Part shown: one piece after another, positions 1 to 7,412 of the stretch | Layout: each line of letters opens with the position of its first letter | How positions within the stretch are numbered: the stretch's first letter is position 1 | DNA from: Vibrio splendidus | Lineage (GTDB): Bacteria > Pseudomonadota > Gammaproteobacteria > Enterobacterales > Vibrionaceae | Length of the DNA: 64,000 nucleotides | Direction of reading: 5' to 3' | Assembly: GCF_001557875.1 (NCBI RefSeq) | Contig: NZ_LNRF01000011.1 | Span: 1-64,000, forward strand | Program-made: the position numbers and the translations under genes | The notes under the pieces: model-generated | Seen by the model: the letters and a program-made list of their open reading frames with translations, nothing else | Told to the model about the DNA's origin: nothing | The model's database searches: none

Positions 1-461
1 ACATCAACGGTCAACAAGACTCTGTGAAAGCGTCTGTAACTGAAGATGGTAAGCTACAAATGTTTACTGGTAACAACAAAGTTGAAGGCGAAGTGGCATT
101 CTCTGGCAGCCTTGCTGGCGAACTAGGTATGCAACCTGGCAAAGACGTAACGGTTGATACTATCGACGTAACATCAGTTGGTGGCGCACAAGAGTCTGTA
201 GCCGTTATCGATGCGGCACTTAAGTATGTAGACAGCCACCGTGCTGAGCTAGGTGCTTTCCAAAACCGTTTCGACCATGCTATCAGCAACTTAGACAACA
301 TTAACGAGAACGTTAACGCATCTAAGAGCCGTATTAAAGATACCGATTTCGCGAAAGAAACGACTCAGATGACTAAGTCTCAGATCCTTTCTCAAGCTTC
401 AAGCTCGATCCTTGCTCAAGCGAAGCAAGCTCCGAACTCGGCACTTAGCCTACTAGGTTAA
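1..461 (+). CDS. Polar flagellin, C-terminal part (gene cut by window start)
   Basis: The frame is open from the first bases of the window and stops at 459-461, so only about the last 152 residues are present. The translation ends in the conserved flagellin C-terminal (D0/D1) helical region, with ISNLDNINENVNASKSRIKD and the terminus SSILAQAKQAPNSALSLLG. This region packs in the core of the flagellar filament after export. Vibrios carry several flagellin paralogues in clusters (flaA to flaF), and I cannot tell which one this is without the N-terminus. A strong hairpin terminator follows about 100 bases downstream, so it is the last gene of its transcript. There is no sign of a frameshift; the truncation is only the window edge. 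Confidence 0.93.
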   Translation, partial: INGQQDSVKASVTEDGKLQMFTGNNKVEGEVAFSGSLAGELGMQPGKDVTVDTIDVTSVGGAQESVAVIDAALKYVDSHRAELGAFQNRFDHAISNLDNINENVNASKSRIKDTDFAKETTQMTKSQILSQASSSILAQAKQAPNSALSLLG

Positions 462-562
462 TCGATTGAAAAGCCACGTTGACTATAAGCATGGTTGATC
501 ATAAGCGCGTTAACGTTAGGCTTCCACAAATTAGCTCGTGGTGAGAGATGAGCGCTAAACAG

Positions 563-587
563 ACCCAGCTTCGGCTGGGTTTTTTAT
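563..587 (+). terminator. Rho-independent terminator after flagellin
   Basis: The stem ACCCAGC/GCTGGGT with a short TTCG-type loop is followed by TTTTTTAT. It lies about 100 bases after the flagellin stop codon. Confidence 0.85.
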
Positions 588-651
588 TGCCTGCGATTTG
601 GCGAAGGTGTATTTGGAAAAGTTCAATGTTGGTAAGCGGGAGAAAAAACGA

Positions 652-691
652 GATTCCCTATCACTTTCGTTCCTCACTGTAGGGAATGACG
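652..691 (+). repeat. 40-bp dispersed hairpin repeat, copy 1
   Basis: The arms are ATTCCCTA and TAGGGAAT (perfect 8-bp inverted repeat), the loop is pyrimidine-rich and contains CGTTCCTCACT, and the element ends in GACG. Four other copies of exactly 40 bp occur in the window, at 741, 46815, 46937 and 47003. Confidence 0.75.
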
Positions 692-1010
692 GGAATTGGG
701 AAATGATGATTTCCTCGCTTACTCCATCGAAGCAGTCTTTCGTCATTCCAGAACAGAGTAGAACGAGGTATCAGGAATCTGCTTTTGAGCGAGAAGTAAG
801 TCAGATGTTAGGGTTCTTGTTGTGGTCGAAAGACATACTGCGTGATCTAACGTGTGGGACCTGCGCCAAGGGTGGCGTTTTGTGTGGTTCAATAACAAAG
901 TAGGGTTAATTTAGAATTGGGTATTACTGTGGTTTATTGAGGGATTGTTTACAGCGAGGTGAGGAGTAGTAATCAGAACTGTTGTTTGAGGAACTCGAGC
1001 CATATAACAG
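692..1010. other. Non-coding spacer between flagellin and crr
   Basis: Apart from repeat copy 2 at 741-780 and a small hairpin at 864-884 (CGCCA/TGGCG followed by TTTTG), I see no gene with a convincing ribosome binding site or recognisable product. The 864-884 hairpin shares AAGGGTGGCGTTTT with the minus-strand crr terminator, so the two sites form a long-range inverted repeat. Confidence 0.5.
741..780 (-). repeat. 40-bp dispersed hairpin repeat, copy 2
   Basis: Read on the minus strand it starts AGATTCCTGA, has the loop motif CTCGTTCTACTCTG and ends CTGGAATGACG. It is a more diverged copy, inverted relative to copy 1 and 49 bases away from it. The arms ATTCC/GGAAT are retained. Confidence 0.6.
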
Positions 1011-1012
1011 GC

Positions 1013-1042
1013 ACAAAAAACGCCACCCTTAGGTAGCGTTTT
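1013..1042 (-). terminator. Terminator of ptsH-ptsI-crr
   Basis: On the minus strand the stem AACGCTACC/GGTGGCGTT (one internal mismatch) has a four-base loop and is followed by TTTTTTGTG. It lies 25 bases past the crr stop codon. Confidence 0.85.
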
Positions 1043-1067
1043 AATTAAAGCAGATAAGTAATCGAGA

Positions 1068-1577
1068 TTACTTAGTTACTTTAAGAACTGGAGTTTCGCC
1101 AACAGTTACAGAACCAGAAAGCTTGTTCAGCTCCTTGATTTCGTCCATGTTAGAGATAACAACTGGAGTAAGCGTAGATTTCGCTTTCTCTTCTAGAAGC
1201 GCTAGGTCAAAAGTGATGATAGTGTCACCAGCTTTAACAGATTGACCTTCTTCAGCTACGCGAGTGAAGCCTTCGCCTTTAAGTTCAACAGTATCGATAC
1301 CGAAGTGAACGAAAAGCTCAACACCGTCGTCAGACTCGATAGAGAATGCGTGGTTAGTTTCGAAGATCTTACCGATAGTACCGTTAACTGGAGCTACCAT
1401 TTTGTCGCCAGCTGGTTTGATAGCGATGCCGTCACCAACGATTTTTTCAGCGAAAACTACATCTGGCACGTCTTCGATGTTTACGATTTCACCAGAAAGA
1501 GGTGCGATGATTTCGATTGCACCAGCATCAGCGCTGTCATCAGATACAAGCTTTTTCAGTTTGTCAAACAGACCCAT
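1068..1577 (-). CDS. crr: PTS glucose-specific EIIA component (EIIA-Glc)
   Basis: A soluble 169-residue phosphocarrier that takes phosphate from HPr and passes it to membrane EIICB proteins. In enterobacteria its phosphorylation state also controls adenylate cyclase and inducer exclusion. It starts MGLFDKLKKLVSDD, the typical amphipathic N-terminus. The two active-site histidines are visible as H76 (ETNHAFS) and H91 (ELFVHFGIDTVELKG). Length matches the family. It is the last gene of ptsH-ptsI-crr, 106 bases after ptsI, with a hairpin in that gap. NagE in this window has no EIIA domain, so this protein is its likely phosphate donor (inference). Confidence 0.97.
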   Translation of the reverse strand: MGLFDKLKKLVSDDSADAGAIEIIAPLSGEIVNIEDVPDVVFAEKIVGDGIAIKPAGDKMVAPVNGTIGKIFETNHAFSIESDDGVELFVHFGIDTVELKGEGFTRVAEEGQSVKAGDTIITFDLALLEEKAKSTLTPVVISNMDEIKELNKLSGSVTVGETPVLKVTK

Positions 1578-1637
1578 TGTGTCATGCTCCTAACGTTTAG
1601 TTTTATTCTGTAGAATATACTATACCAATCTAACAAA

Positions 1638-1663
1638 TTAGACGACTATTTTTAGCCGTCTAA
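1638..1663 (-). other. Intercistronic hairpin between ptsI and crr
   Basis: The inverted repeat TTAGACG(a)CTA/TAG(c)CGTCTAA has one internal mismatch and a short T-rich loop. It lies 21 bases after the ptsI stop on the minus strand. No long U-tract follows, so it is more likely an mRNA stabiliser or processing site than a full terminator. Confidence 0.45.
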
Positions 1664-1683
1664 CTTTATTAAGCATTTGGCGA

Positions 1684-3408
1684 TTACTGAGTTTTCTCAG
1701 CGATGAATTTTTCTACGCAAGCTTCAATTTCTGCAGCTGTAGGTAGAGATAGTGCTTCGTCAGCCATAGCTTTAACTTCAGCGAAGTTAGAGTTACGGAT
1801 TACTTTCTTAACTTTAGGGATAGAGATGCCGCTCATAGAGAACTCATCTAGACCCATACCAAGAAGAAGTAGCGTTGCACGTTCATCACCAGCAAGCTCA
1901 CCACACATACCAGTCCACTTACCTTCAGCGTGTGATGCGTCGATCACTTGCTTGATTACTGTAAGAACAGCAGGAGATAGTGGGTTGTATAGGTGAGAAA
2001 TCATTTCGTTACCACGGTCTACCGCAAGAGTGTATTGCGTTAGGTCGTTAGTACCGATAGAGAAGAAAGATACTTCTTTCGCTAGGTGGTGTGCGATTGC
2101 AGCTGCTGCTGGAGTCTCAACCATTACGCCGATTTCGATTTCTTCATCGAAAGCTAGGCCTTCAGCGCGAAGTTCAACTTTGTACTCTTCGATTGCTTTT
2201 TTCAGTTCACGGATCTCTTCAACAGAAATGATCATTGGGAACATGATACGTAGTTTACCGTGTGCAGATGCACGTAGGATGCCACGTAGTTGGTCACGTA
2301 GGATTTCACGACGATCCAAGCTGATACGTACTGCACGCCAGCCTAGGAAAGGGTTCATCTCTTGTGGAAGGTCCATGTATGGTAGGTCTTTATCGCCACC
2401 GATATCCATAGTACGGATAATCACTGACTCGCCTTCCATTGCTTCTGCTACTTCTTTGTAAGCAACGTATTGCTCTTCTTCAGTAGGAAGCGCGTCACGG
2501 TCCATAAATAGGAATTCAGTACGGTACAGACCAACGCCTTCACCGCCGTTACGCAGGATACCGTCACAGTCTTTTACTGTACCGATGTTGCCGCAAACTT
2601 CTACACGGTGACCGTCTAGAGTTTCAGCATGTAAATCTTTTAGTTTTGCTAGTTCAACCGCTTCTGCTTCGAAATCTTCTTTGATTTTTTTAGCTTCTGC
2701 TAATTCAGCATCTGAAGGGTTGATGATGATCTTGTTGTTCATCGCGTCTAGCACAAGCATGTCACCGTTCTTAACTTGCTTAGTGATATCGTTAGTACCA
2801 ACGATAGCTGGAAGCTCTAGAGAACGTGCCATGATTGAAGTATGAGATGTACGACCGCCGATGTCACAAGCGAAACCAAGAACGTAGTCTAGGTTGATTT
2901 GTGCTGTTTCAGATGGCGTTAGGTCGTAAGCTACTAGGATAACTTCTTCATTGATATCTGCTAGAGATACAATGTTGATGCCTAGAGCATTTTTAACGAA
3001 ACGAGTACCGATATCACGGATATCAGTTGCACGTTCTTTTAGGTACTCATCATCAAGAGACTCTAGTGCAACAGCTTGCTCTTCGATCACAGTGTGGATC
3101 GCGTTGTCTGCGTGCATTTTGTCTTTCTTGATGAGTGCTAAAATCTCTTCTTCTAGCTCTTCATCTTCAAGCAGCATGATGTGGCCTTCAAAGATTGCTT
3201 CTTTTTCTTCGCCAAAAGTTTCAAGTGCTTTTTGCTTAACAACTTCAAGTTGCTGAGAAGATTTGTTACGAGCGTCAAAGAAACGCTGTACTTCTGCTTC
3301 AACTTGGTCGTCAGAGATAGATTGAGTGTTTAGGACAATTTCATCTTCTTGAAGTAGTAGTGCTTTACCGAAAGCAATACCAGGAGATGCTAGGATGCCT
3401 GAAATCAT
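1684..3408 (-). CDS. ptsI: PTS enzyme I (phosphoenolpyruvate-protein phosphotransferase)
   Basis: This is the first enzyme of the PTS; it autophosphorylates on histidine from phosphoenolpyruvate and transfers the phosphate to HPr. At 574 residues it is the usual length of enteric EI. The phosphohistidine motif GGRTSHTSIMARSLELPAIV is present with H189 as the active residue. The N-terminal HPr-binding domain spans roughly residues 1-230. The C-terminal PEP-binding TIM barrel contains GLYRTEFLF, RTMDIGGDK, MVETPAA and the catalytic-Cys region GMCGELAGD. It lies between ptsH (136 bases upstream) and crr (106 bases downstream), all on the minus strand. No anomalies seen. Confidence 0.98.
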   Translation of the reverse strand: MISGILASPGIAFGKALLLQEDEIVLNTQSISDDQVEAEVQRFFDARNKSSQQLEVVKQKALETFGEEKEAIFEGHIMLLEDEELEEEILALIKKDKMHADNAIHTVIEEQAVALESLDDEYLKERATDIRDIGTRFVKNALGINIVSLADINEEVILVAYDLTPSETAQINLDYVLGFACDIGGRTSHTSIMARSLELPAIVGTNDITKQVKNGDMLVLDAMNNKIIINPSDAELAEAKKIKEDFEAEAVELAKLKDLHAETLDGHRVEVCGNIGTVKDCDGILRNGGEGVGLYRTEFLFMDRDALPTEEEQYVAYKEVAEAMEGESVIIRTMDIGGDKDLPYMDLPQEMNPFLGWRAVRISLDRREILRDQLRGILRASAHGKLRIMFPMIISVEEIRELKKAIEEYKVELRAEGLAFDEEIEIGVMVETPAAAAIAHHLAKEVSFFSIGTNDLTQYTLAVDRGNEMISHLYNPLSPAVLTVIKQVIDASHAEGKWTGMCGELAGDERATLLLLGMGLDEFSMSGISIPKVKKVIRNSNFAEVKAMADEALSLPTAAEIEACVEKFIAEKTQ

Positions 3409-3497
3409 AGCCTTACCTTAGTTGTTCAACTGTAAACGGGAGAGTGTGTGACTTTAAGTCGTCGACTAATGTCGCGCTTATTCCTATCTATTTCGAA

Positions 3498-3528
3498 CAA
3501 AGCCACTTTGCTATGCAAAATGGCTTTG
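3498..3528 (-). other. Intercistronic hairpin between ptsH and ptsI
   Basis: A 12-base stem CAAAGCCA(c/t)TTT with its complement and a 7-base loop. It sits in the 136-base gap between ptsH and ptsI with no following U-tract on the minus strand. It may stabilise the short ptsH message or reduce read-through into ptsI (inference). Confidence 0.5.
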
Positions 3529-3544
3529 AAAGAAGGAGACCGTA

Positions 3545-3802
3545 TTAGTGTAGTTGATCCATAAGAGCAACTAGGTGGTCAACTGCTTGCTGAGCTTGAG
3601 GACCTTCAGCTGAAATAGTAACGTTAGTACCTTTTACTAGGCCTAAAGTTTGTAGTTTGAACAGGCTTTTCGCGCTAGCGCTTTTGCCGTTAGAAGTCAC
3701 TGTGATGTCAGCGTCGAAAGATTTTGCTTCTTTAACGAACTGTGCAGCTGGACGAGTGTGAAGACCGTTTTCTGCTGTGATTTCTACTTGCTTCTCGTAC
3801 AT
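3545..3802 (-). CDS. ptsH: PTS phosphocarrier protein HPr
   Basis: A small 85-residue cytosolic phosphocarrier between enzyme I and all sugar-specific EIIA domains. The active site ENGLHTRPAAQF is intact with H15 as the phosphorylated residue. The second conserved segment SAKSLFKLQTLGL carries S46, which is a regulatory site in Firmicutes but not known to be used in enteric bacteria. Length and motifs are exactly those of the E. coli protein. It is first in ptsH-ptsI-crr; the 250 bases upstream to the cysK terminator should hold the operon promoter, which I could not place with confidence. Confidence 0.98.
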   Translation of the reverse strand: MYEKQVEITAENGLHTRPAAQFVKEAKSFDADITVTSNGKSASAKSLFKLQTLGLVKGTNVTISAEGPQAQQAVDHLVALMDQLH

Positions 3803-4051
3803 TTTATATACCCCAATTAATTTATTTTTTGTAAGTTTGTAACCAGATTAGCTTAACTGCTTTAGCCCAAATGCGCTAGAGGCTAGTACGCCATGTTCGT
3901 GTTAGAACTTAGACTGGTTATAAATTTTTATCCAGCCATGGTCGTCTTTTACTGAGTACTCATGACTTTCAGAATTTGTTTATTGCTTCTTTTATTTTGA
4001 AGCGAAAAATAAAACAGACCCGATATTACCAAAGGTGGGGCAGGGATCAAC

Positions 4052-4078
4052 AAAAAAGCCCCTAAACGGGGCTTTTTT
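4052..4078 (-). terminator. Terminator after cysK
   Basis: The stem AAAAAAGCCCC/GGGGCTTTTTT has a four-base loop and T-runs on both strands. It is placed 27 bases past the cysK stop codon. Confidence 0.88.
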
Positions 4079-4104
4079 GGACGAAAAATTGATTTGACCA
4101 CATA

Positions 4105-5073
4105 TTATTGTTGGTTCTCTTTTTCCGTAAAGATGCCAGCAAATAGGGCTGTACTTAGGTAACGCTCACCAGAGCTTGGTAGTACGGTAACGATAGTTTT
4201 TCCTGCAAATTCAGGTAGTTCTGCGATTCTGTTCGCTGCTACAACTGCCGCGCCAGATGAGATGCCTGCAAGAATACCTTCTTCTTTCATTAGGCGTTGA
4301 GCCATCTCAATCGCTTCTTCAGAAGTTACCGATTCAACACGGTCAATAATCTCTAAATCTAGGTTTCCAGGGATGAAACCTGCACCTATACCTTGAATTT
4401 TGTGTGGAGCTGGCTTGATTTCTTCGCCTGCAAGCGCTTGTGCAATTACTGGAGACTCAGCCGGTTCAACTGCTACTGAAGTAATAGCTTTGCCTTTTTC
4501 ACCTTTAATGTAACGACTTGTACCAGTGATAGTACCGCCCGTACCAACACCCGCTACAAACACGTCGATTTCGCCGTCTGTTGCTTCCCAAATTTCAGGT
4601 CCAGTCGTCTGCTCGTGAATCTGTGGGTTTGCTGGGTTATTGAATTGTTGTAGTAGTAGGTATTTACTTGGATCTGAAGCAACAATCTCTTCTGCTTTAG
4701 CAATCGCGCCGTTCATGCCTTTTGGTGCTTCAGTTAGCACTAGGTTTGCGCCAAGCGCTTTAAGCAGCTTACGACGTTCTAGGCTCATTGACTCAGGCAT
4801 CGTTAGCGTTAGCTTGTAACCACGCGCTGCAGCTACGAATGCGAGTGCAACACCTGTATTACCACTGGTTGGTTCAACAAGCTCGATGCCTGGCTTAAGG
4901 GTACCTGCTTTCTCTGCTTCCCAGATCATGTTCGAACCGATACGACACTTAACACTGAAGCTTGGGTTACGAGCTTCGATCTTAGCTAGGACGTTACCTT
5001 TGCTTACTTTGTTTAGGCGGACTAGAGGTGTATTACCAATCGTTAGGGTGTTGTCTTCGTAGATCTTGCTCAT
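4105..5073 (-). CDS. cysK: Cysteine synthase A (O-acetylserine sulfhydrylase)
   Basis: A PLP enzyme making cysteine from O-acetylserine and sulfide, the last step of assimilatory cysteine synthesis in the cytosol. The PLP lysine is K42 in NPSFSVKCRIG, the phosphate and substrate loop is TSGNTGVALAF, and GVGTGGTITG is also present. I start it at MSKIYEDNTL (322 residues, the normal CysK length) because AAGGA sits about 7 bases upstream; an in-frame ATG 15 bases earlier is less likely. It is adjacent to cysZ in the same orientation but separated by over 200 bases, so each probably has its own promoter, presumably CysB-dependent as in enterics. Confidence 0.96.
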   Translation of the reverse strand: MSKIYEDNTLTIGNTPLVRLNKVSKGNVLAKIEARNPSFSVKCRIGSNMIWEAEKAGTLKPGIELVEPTSGNTGVALAFVAAARGYKLTLTMPESMSLERRKLLKALGANLVLTEAPKGMNGAIAKAEEIVASDPSKYLLLQQFNNPANPQIHEQTTGPEIWEATDGEIDVFVAGVGTGGTITGTSRYIKGEKGKAITSVAVEPAESPVIAQALAGEEIKPAPHKIQGIGAGFIPGNLDLEIIDRVESVTSEEAIEMAQRLMKEEGILAGISSGAAVVAANRIAELPEFAGKTIVTVLPSSGERYLSTALFAGIFTEKENQQ

Positions 5074-5291
5074 GCGATATTCCTTCATTTAATGACAGAA
5101 CTAAACGTAGTATATCAATCACTTTACCGTCTAGTGTCTTTCGATGTTTGTTCAGCTTGAATTTAGATTAAACAAGTTGAAAAAAAGGTAAAAGGATTAA
5201 AAAGTTATATCATATAGATATGTAGCAGAATTCACGCCTATCTTTGTTGAAATCAGAACCTCAAAAAGATAGGCGAATATAGAAGAGAAGA

Positions 5292-6047
5292 CTAGCGAGA
5301 GCGCAGAGCTTGGTCTTTAAACTCAGCAACCCACATTGCCGTCGCGCCGCAAACGGCAACGGGCATCACGATCAGGTTTAGAATAGGAATGGTAGTGAAA
5401 ACAGAAACAAGTGCGCCGAAGCTGTAGCTCTTACCTTGTTTTTGTTTCAAACTGTTTCTCATGTCATCAAACTTGATTTTATGGTTATCGAATGGGTAGT
5501 CGGCGTATTGAATCGCTAACATCCATGCTGTGAAAATGAACCATAAAAACGGTGCAACGGTTTGCCCTAGTGCTGGAATTAACAAAAGTAGGAATAAACC
5601 TATCGCTTTTGGCAGAACGTAGACAAGCTTGCGCCATTCTCTCGCTAAAATACGTGGTGTATCTTTGAGTACATCCAGTAAACCATCGTCATTGACTTTT
5701 TTGCCACTGAGTAGCTCTTCTACCTTTTCAGCGAGCAATCCATTGAAAGGCGCGGCAATGAAGTTCGCGAGGGTGCTAAAGAAATACGAGAAAGTGGCCA
5801 ATACGGTTAACACAAGTAATGGCCATAAAATGTATGACAACCACGATAAGAAGCTTGGTAATGCACCAATCCAACCCTCAATCCAAGTGTTTAGATTCGA
5901 GAAGATATAAAACAAAGCACCACCAACGAGTAACACGTTCGCGATAAGTGGCATGAGTACAAACTTACGAATGCTCGGCGACAAGGCGATTTTTATTCCG
6001 AAAATAAAATAGCCAAAGCCGGAGCGGGGAACAGATTCAATAGTCAT
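5292..6047 (-). CDS. cysZ: Sulfate transporter / sulfate-import protein CysZ
   Basis: An inner-membrane protein of the CysZ family, which supplies sulfate for cysteine synthesis. At 251 residues it is close to E. coli CysZ (253). The sequence shows the family N-terminus (SGFGYFIFGIKIALSPSIRKF) and about four strongly hydrophobic stretches, near residues 28-50, 65-92, 145-175 and 205-235. It is divergent from zipA and upstream of cysK on the same strand; the same cysK-cysZ-zipA-ligA neighbourhood exists in E. coli. No odd features noted. Confidence 0.92.
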   Translation of the reverse strand: MTIESVPRSGFGYFIFGIKIALSPSIRKFVLMPLIANVLLVGGALFYIFSNLNTWIEGWIGALPSFLSWLSYILWPLLVLTVLATFSYFFSTLANFIAAPFNGLLAEKVEELLSGKKVNDDGLLDVLKDTPRILAREWRKLVYVLPKAIGLFLLLLIPALGQTVAPFLWFIFTAWMLAIQYADYPFDNHKIKFDDMRNSLKQKQGKSYSFGALVSVFTTIPILNLIVMPVAVCGATAMWVAEFKDQALRSR

Positions 6048-6276
6048 ATTTAAATTGGGTCACATGTGAATTTGATTAAATAGCAAACATGTCTAGTGTA
6101 CTCGACCGAAATTAAGAAAAAAAGCGTGGTGAAAATCACACCATGTAAGGAACTAATTGTATTAAGTTGTTCTAAAACAGTGGCTACTTTTGATAGAGTA
6201 GTGAGATTAGCCAAATTAACCCAACTTAGTGACAGCGTGTTTATAGCTAGTTGACTAAGAAAGCTGAGAGCGAAAA

Positions 6277-7320
6277 ATGCAGGAATTGCGATTTGTACTC
6301 ATTATTGTTGGCGCATTAGCTATCGCCGCATTATTGTTCCATGGTCTATGGACGAGTAAAAAAGAAGGGAAAGCAAAGTTTGGAGATAAGCCGCTTGGTA
6401 AGCTTGATAACGACAGCTTAGATCAAGCAGAAACAATCCCAAACCGTTCATTCGCCCCAGAAGATGATTTTGAGATAATCCGAAAAGAGCGTAAAGAGCC
6501 GGATTTTGCTGTTTCACCATCGGCGACTGATCCGCTGATTGACTCTGATCCACTAACAGCGCCAGTAATGAAAGAAGCTCACGAAGACGAAATCGAATTG
6601 AATGATCTTCCTTCTTTCAGTGTAGAAGACCCAATTAAGGTTGAAAGTGAACCTGAAGTGATTGAGGAAGAGAAGGTTGTTGAGCCTGAAGTTCCAAGCT
6701 TTGAGTTGACTGACGAGCAAAAAGAAAACCATGCAGGCTTTAAAGAGCAGTACGGTTCGTTTGAAGAATCTTCTGAGGCGGTTGATGAGCCACTCGTTCC
6801 AAATGAAACGTTCATTCAAAGAGAGCCAGTTGTTGCGAAAGAAGTCGTTACTCCGCAAAGTGCATCTGTTGAAGATGCAAAACCAGATGAAGAACTTGGC
6901 TTAGAAGTTATCGTTCTTAACGTTCACTGTGCTGGAGAGATCCCATTTGTGGGTACAGAACTTTTCCGTAGCATGGAGAACAACGGCTTAACTTATGGTG
7001 AGATGTCTATCTACCACTGCTTTGCACAATCTAGTGACGAGCCAAAAGTTATCTTCAGTGTCGCAAACATGATGCAGCCAGGAACGCTAGAACATGATGA
7101 TCCTGCTGACTTCACGACTAAAGGTATTTCGTTCTTTATGACGTTACCTTGTTACGGTCAAGCTGATCAAAACTTCAATGTGATGTTGAGTGCGGCGCAG
7201 AAAATTGCCGACGATATGGGCGGAAACGTATTGGATGAGTCACGTAACTTAATGACACCAAACCGTTTATCTGACTACCGCAAGCAAATCAGAGACTTTA
7301 TGACGGCATCGAATGCCTAG
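6277..7320 (+). CDS. zipA: Cell division protein ZipA
   Basis: An inner-membrane division protein that binds the C-terminal tail of FtsZ and helps anchor the Z ring. Residues 5-24 form a single N-terminal transmembrane helix (LRFVLIIVGALAIAALLFHG). Residues 30-200 are a long acidic linker of low complexity (many E, D, P, V). From about residue 206 onward is the globular FtsZ-binding domain, starting LGLEVIVLNVHC and containing GISFFMTLPCYG. The length of 347 residues is slightly more than E. coli (328), the difference being in the linker. It is divergent from cysZ and followed by ligA, with a terminator between the two. Confidence 0.95.
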   Translation: MQELRFVLIIVGALAIAALLFHGLWTSKKEGKAKFGDKPLGKLDNDSLDQAETIPNRSFAPEDDFEIIRKERKEPDFAVSPSATDPLIDSDPLTAPVMKEAHEDEIELNDLPSFSVEDPIKVESEPEVIEEEKVVEPEVPSFELTDEQKENHAGFKEQYGSFEESSEAVDEPLVPNETFIQREPVVAKEVVTPQSASVEDAKPDEELGLEVIVLNVHCAGEIPFVGTELFRSMENNGLTYGEMSIYHCFAQSSDEPKVIFSVANMMQPGTLEHDDPADFTTKGISFFMTLPCYGQADQNFNVMLSAAQKIADDMGGNVLDESRNLMTPNRLSDYRKQIRDFMTASNA

Positions 7321-7360
7321 CCGTATTGTTTAGCCTTGTAAATAATCTATATTTATAGAA

Positions 7361-7386
7361 AAGGGCTCCTAAGGGAGCCCTTTTTG
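7361..7386 (+). terminator. Terminator after zipA
   Basis: The stem AGGGCTCC/GGGAGCCCT is followed by TTTTT. It lies 40 bases past the zipA stop and before ligA. Confidence 0.88.
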
Positions 7387-7412
7387 ATATTTCAATCACG
7401 ACAGAGAATGAT

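Noticed and set aside
1..461. Flagellin as a pseudogene or internal-start gene
   Set aside because: The frame is open up to the window edge, so the missing N-terminus is due to the window and not a deletion.
652..780. Repeats considered as a CRISPR array or integron attC sites
   Set aside because: There are only two copies at one spot in opposite orientation, no regular spacers, no cas or integrase gene and no attC-type long asymmetric stem.
598..903. Open plus-strand frame of about 100 residues after flagellin
   Set aside because: It runs through two copies of the hairpin repeat, has no ribosome binding site and low-complexity content.
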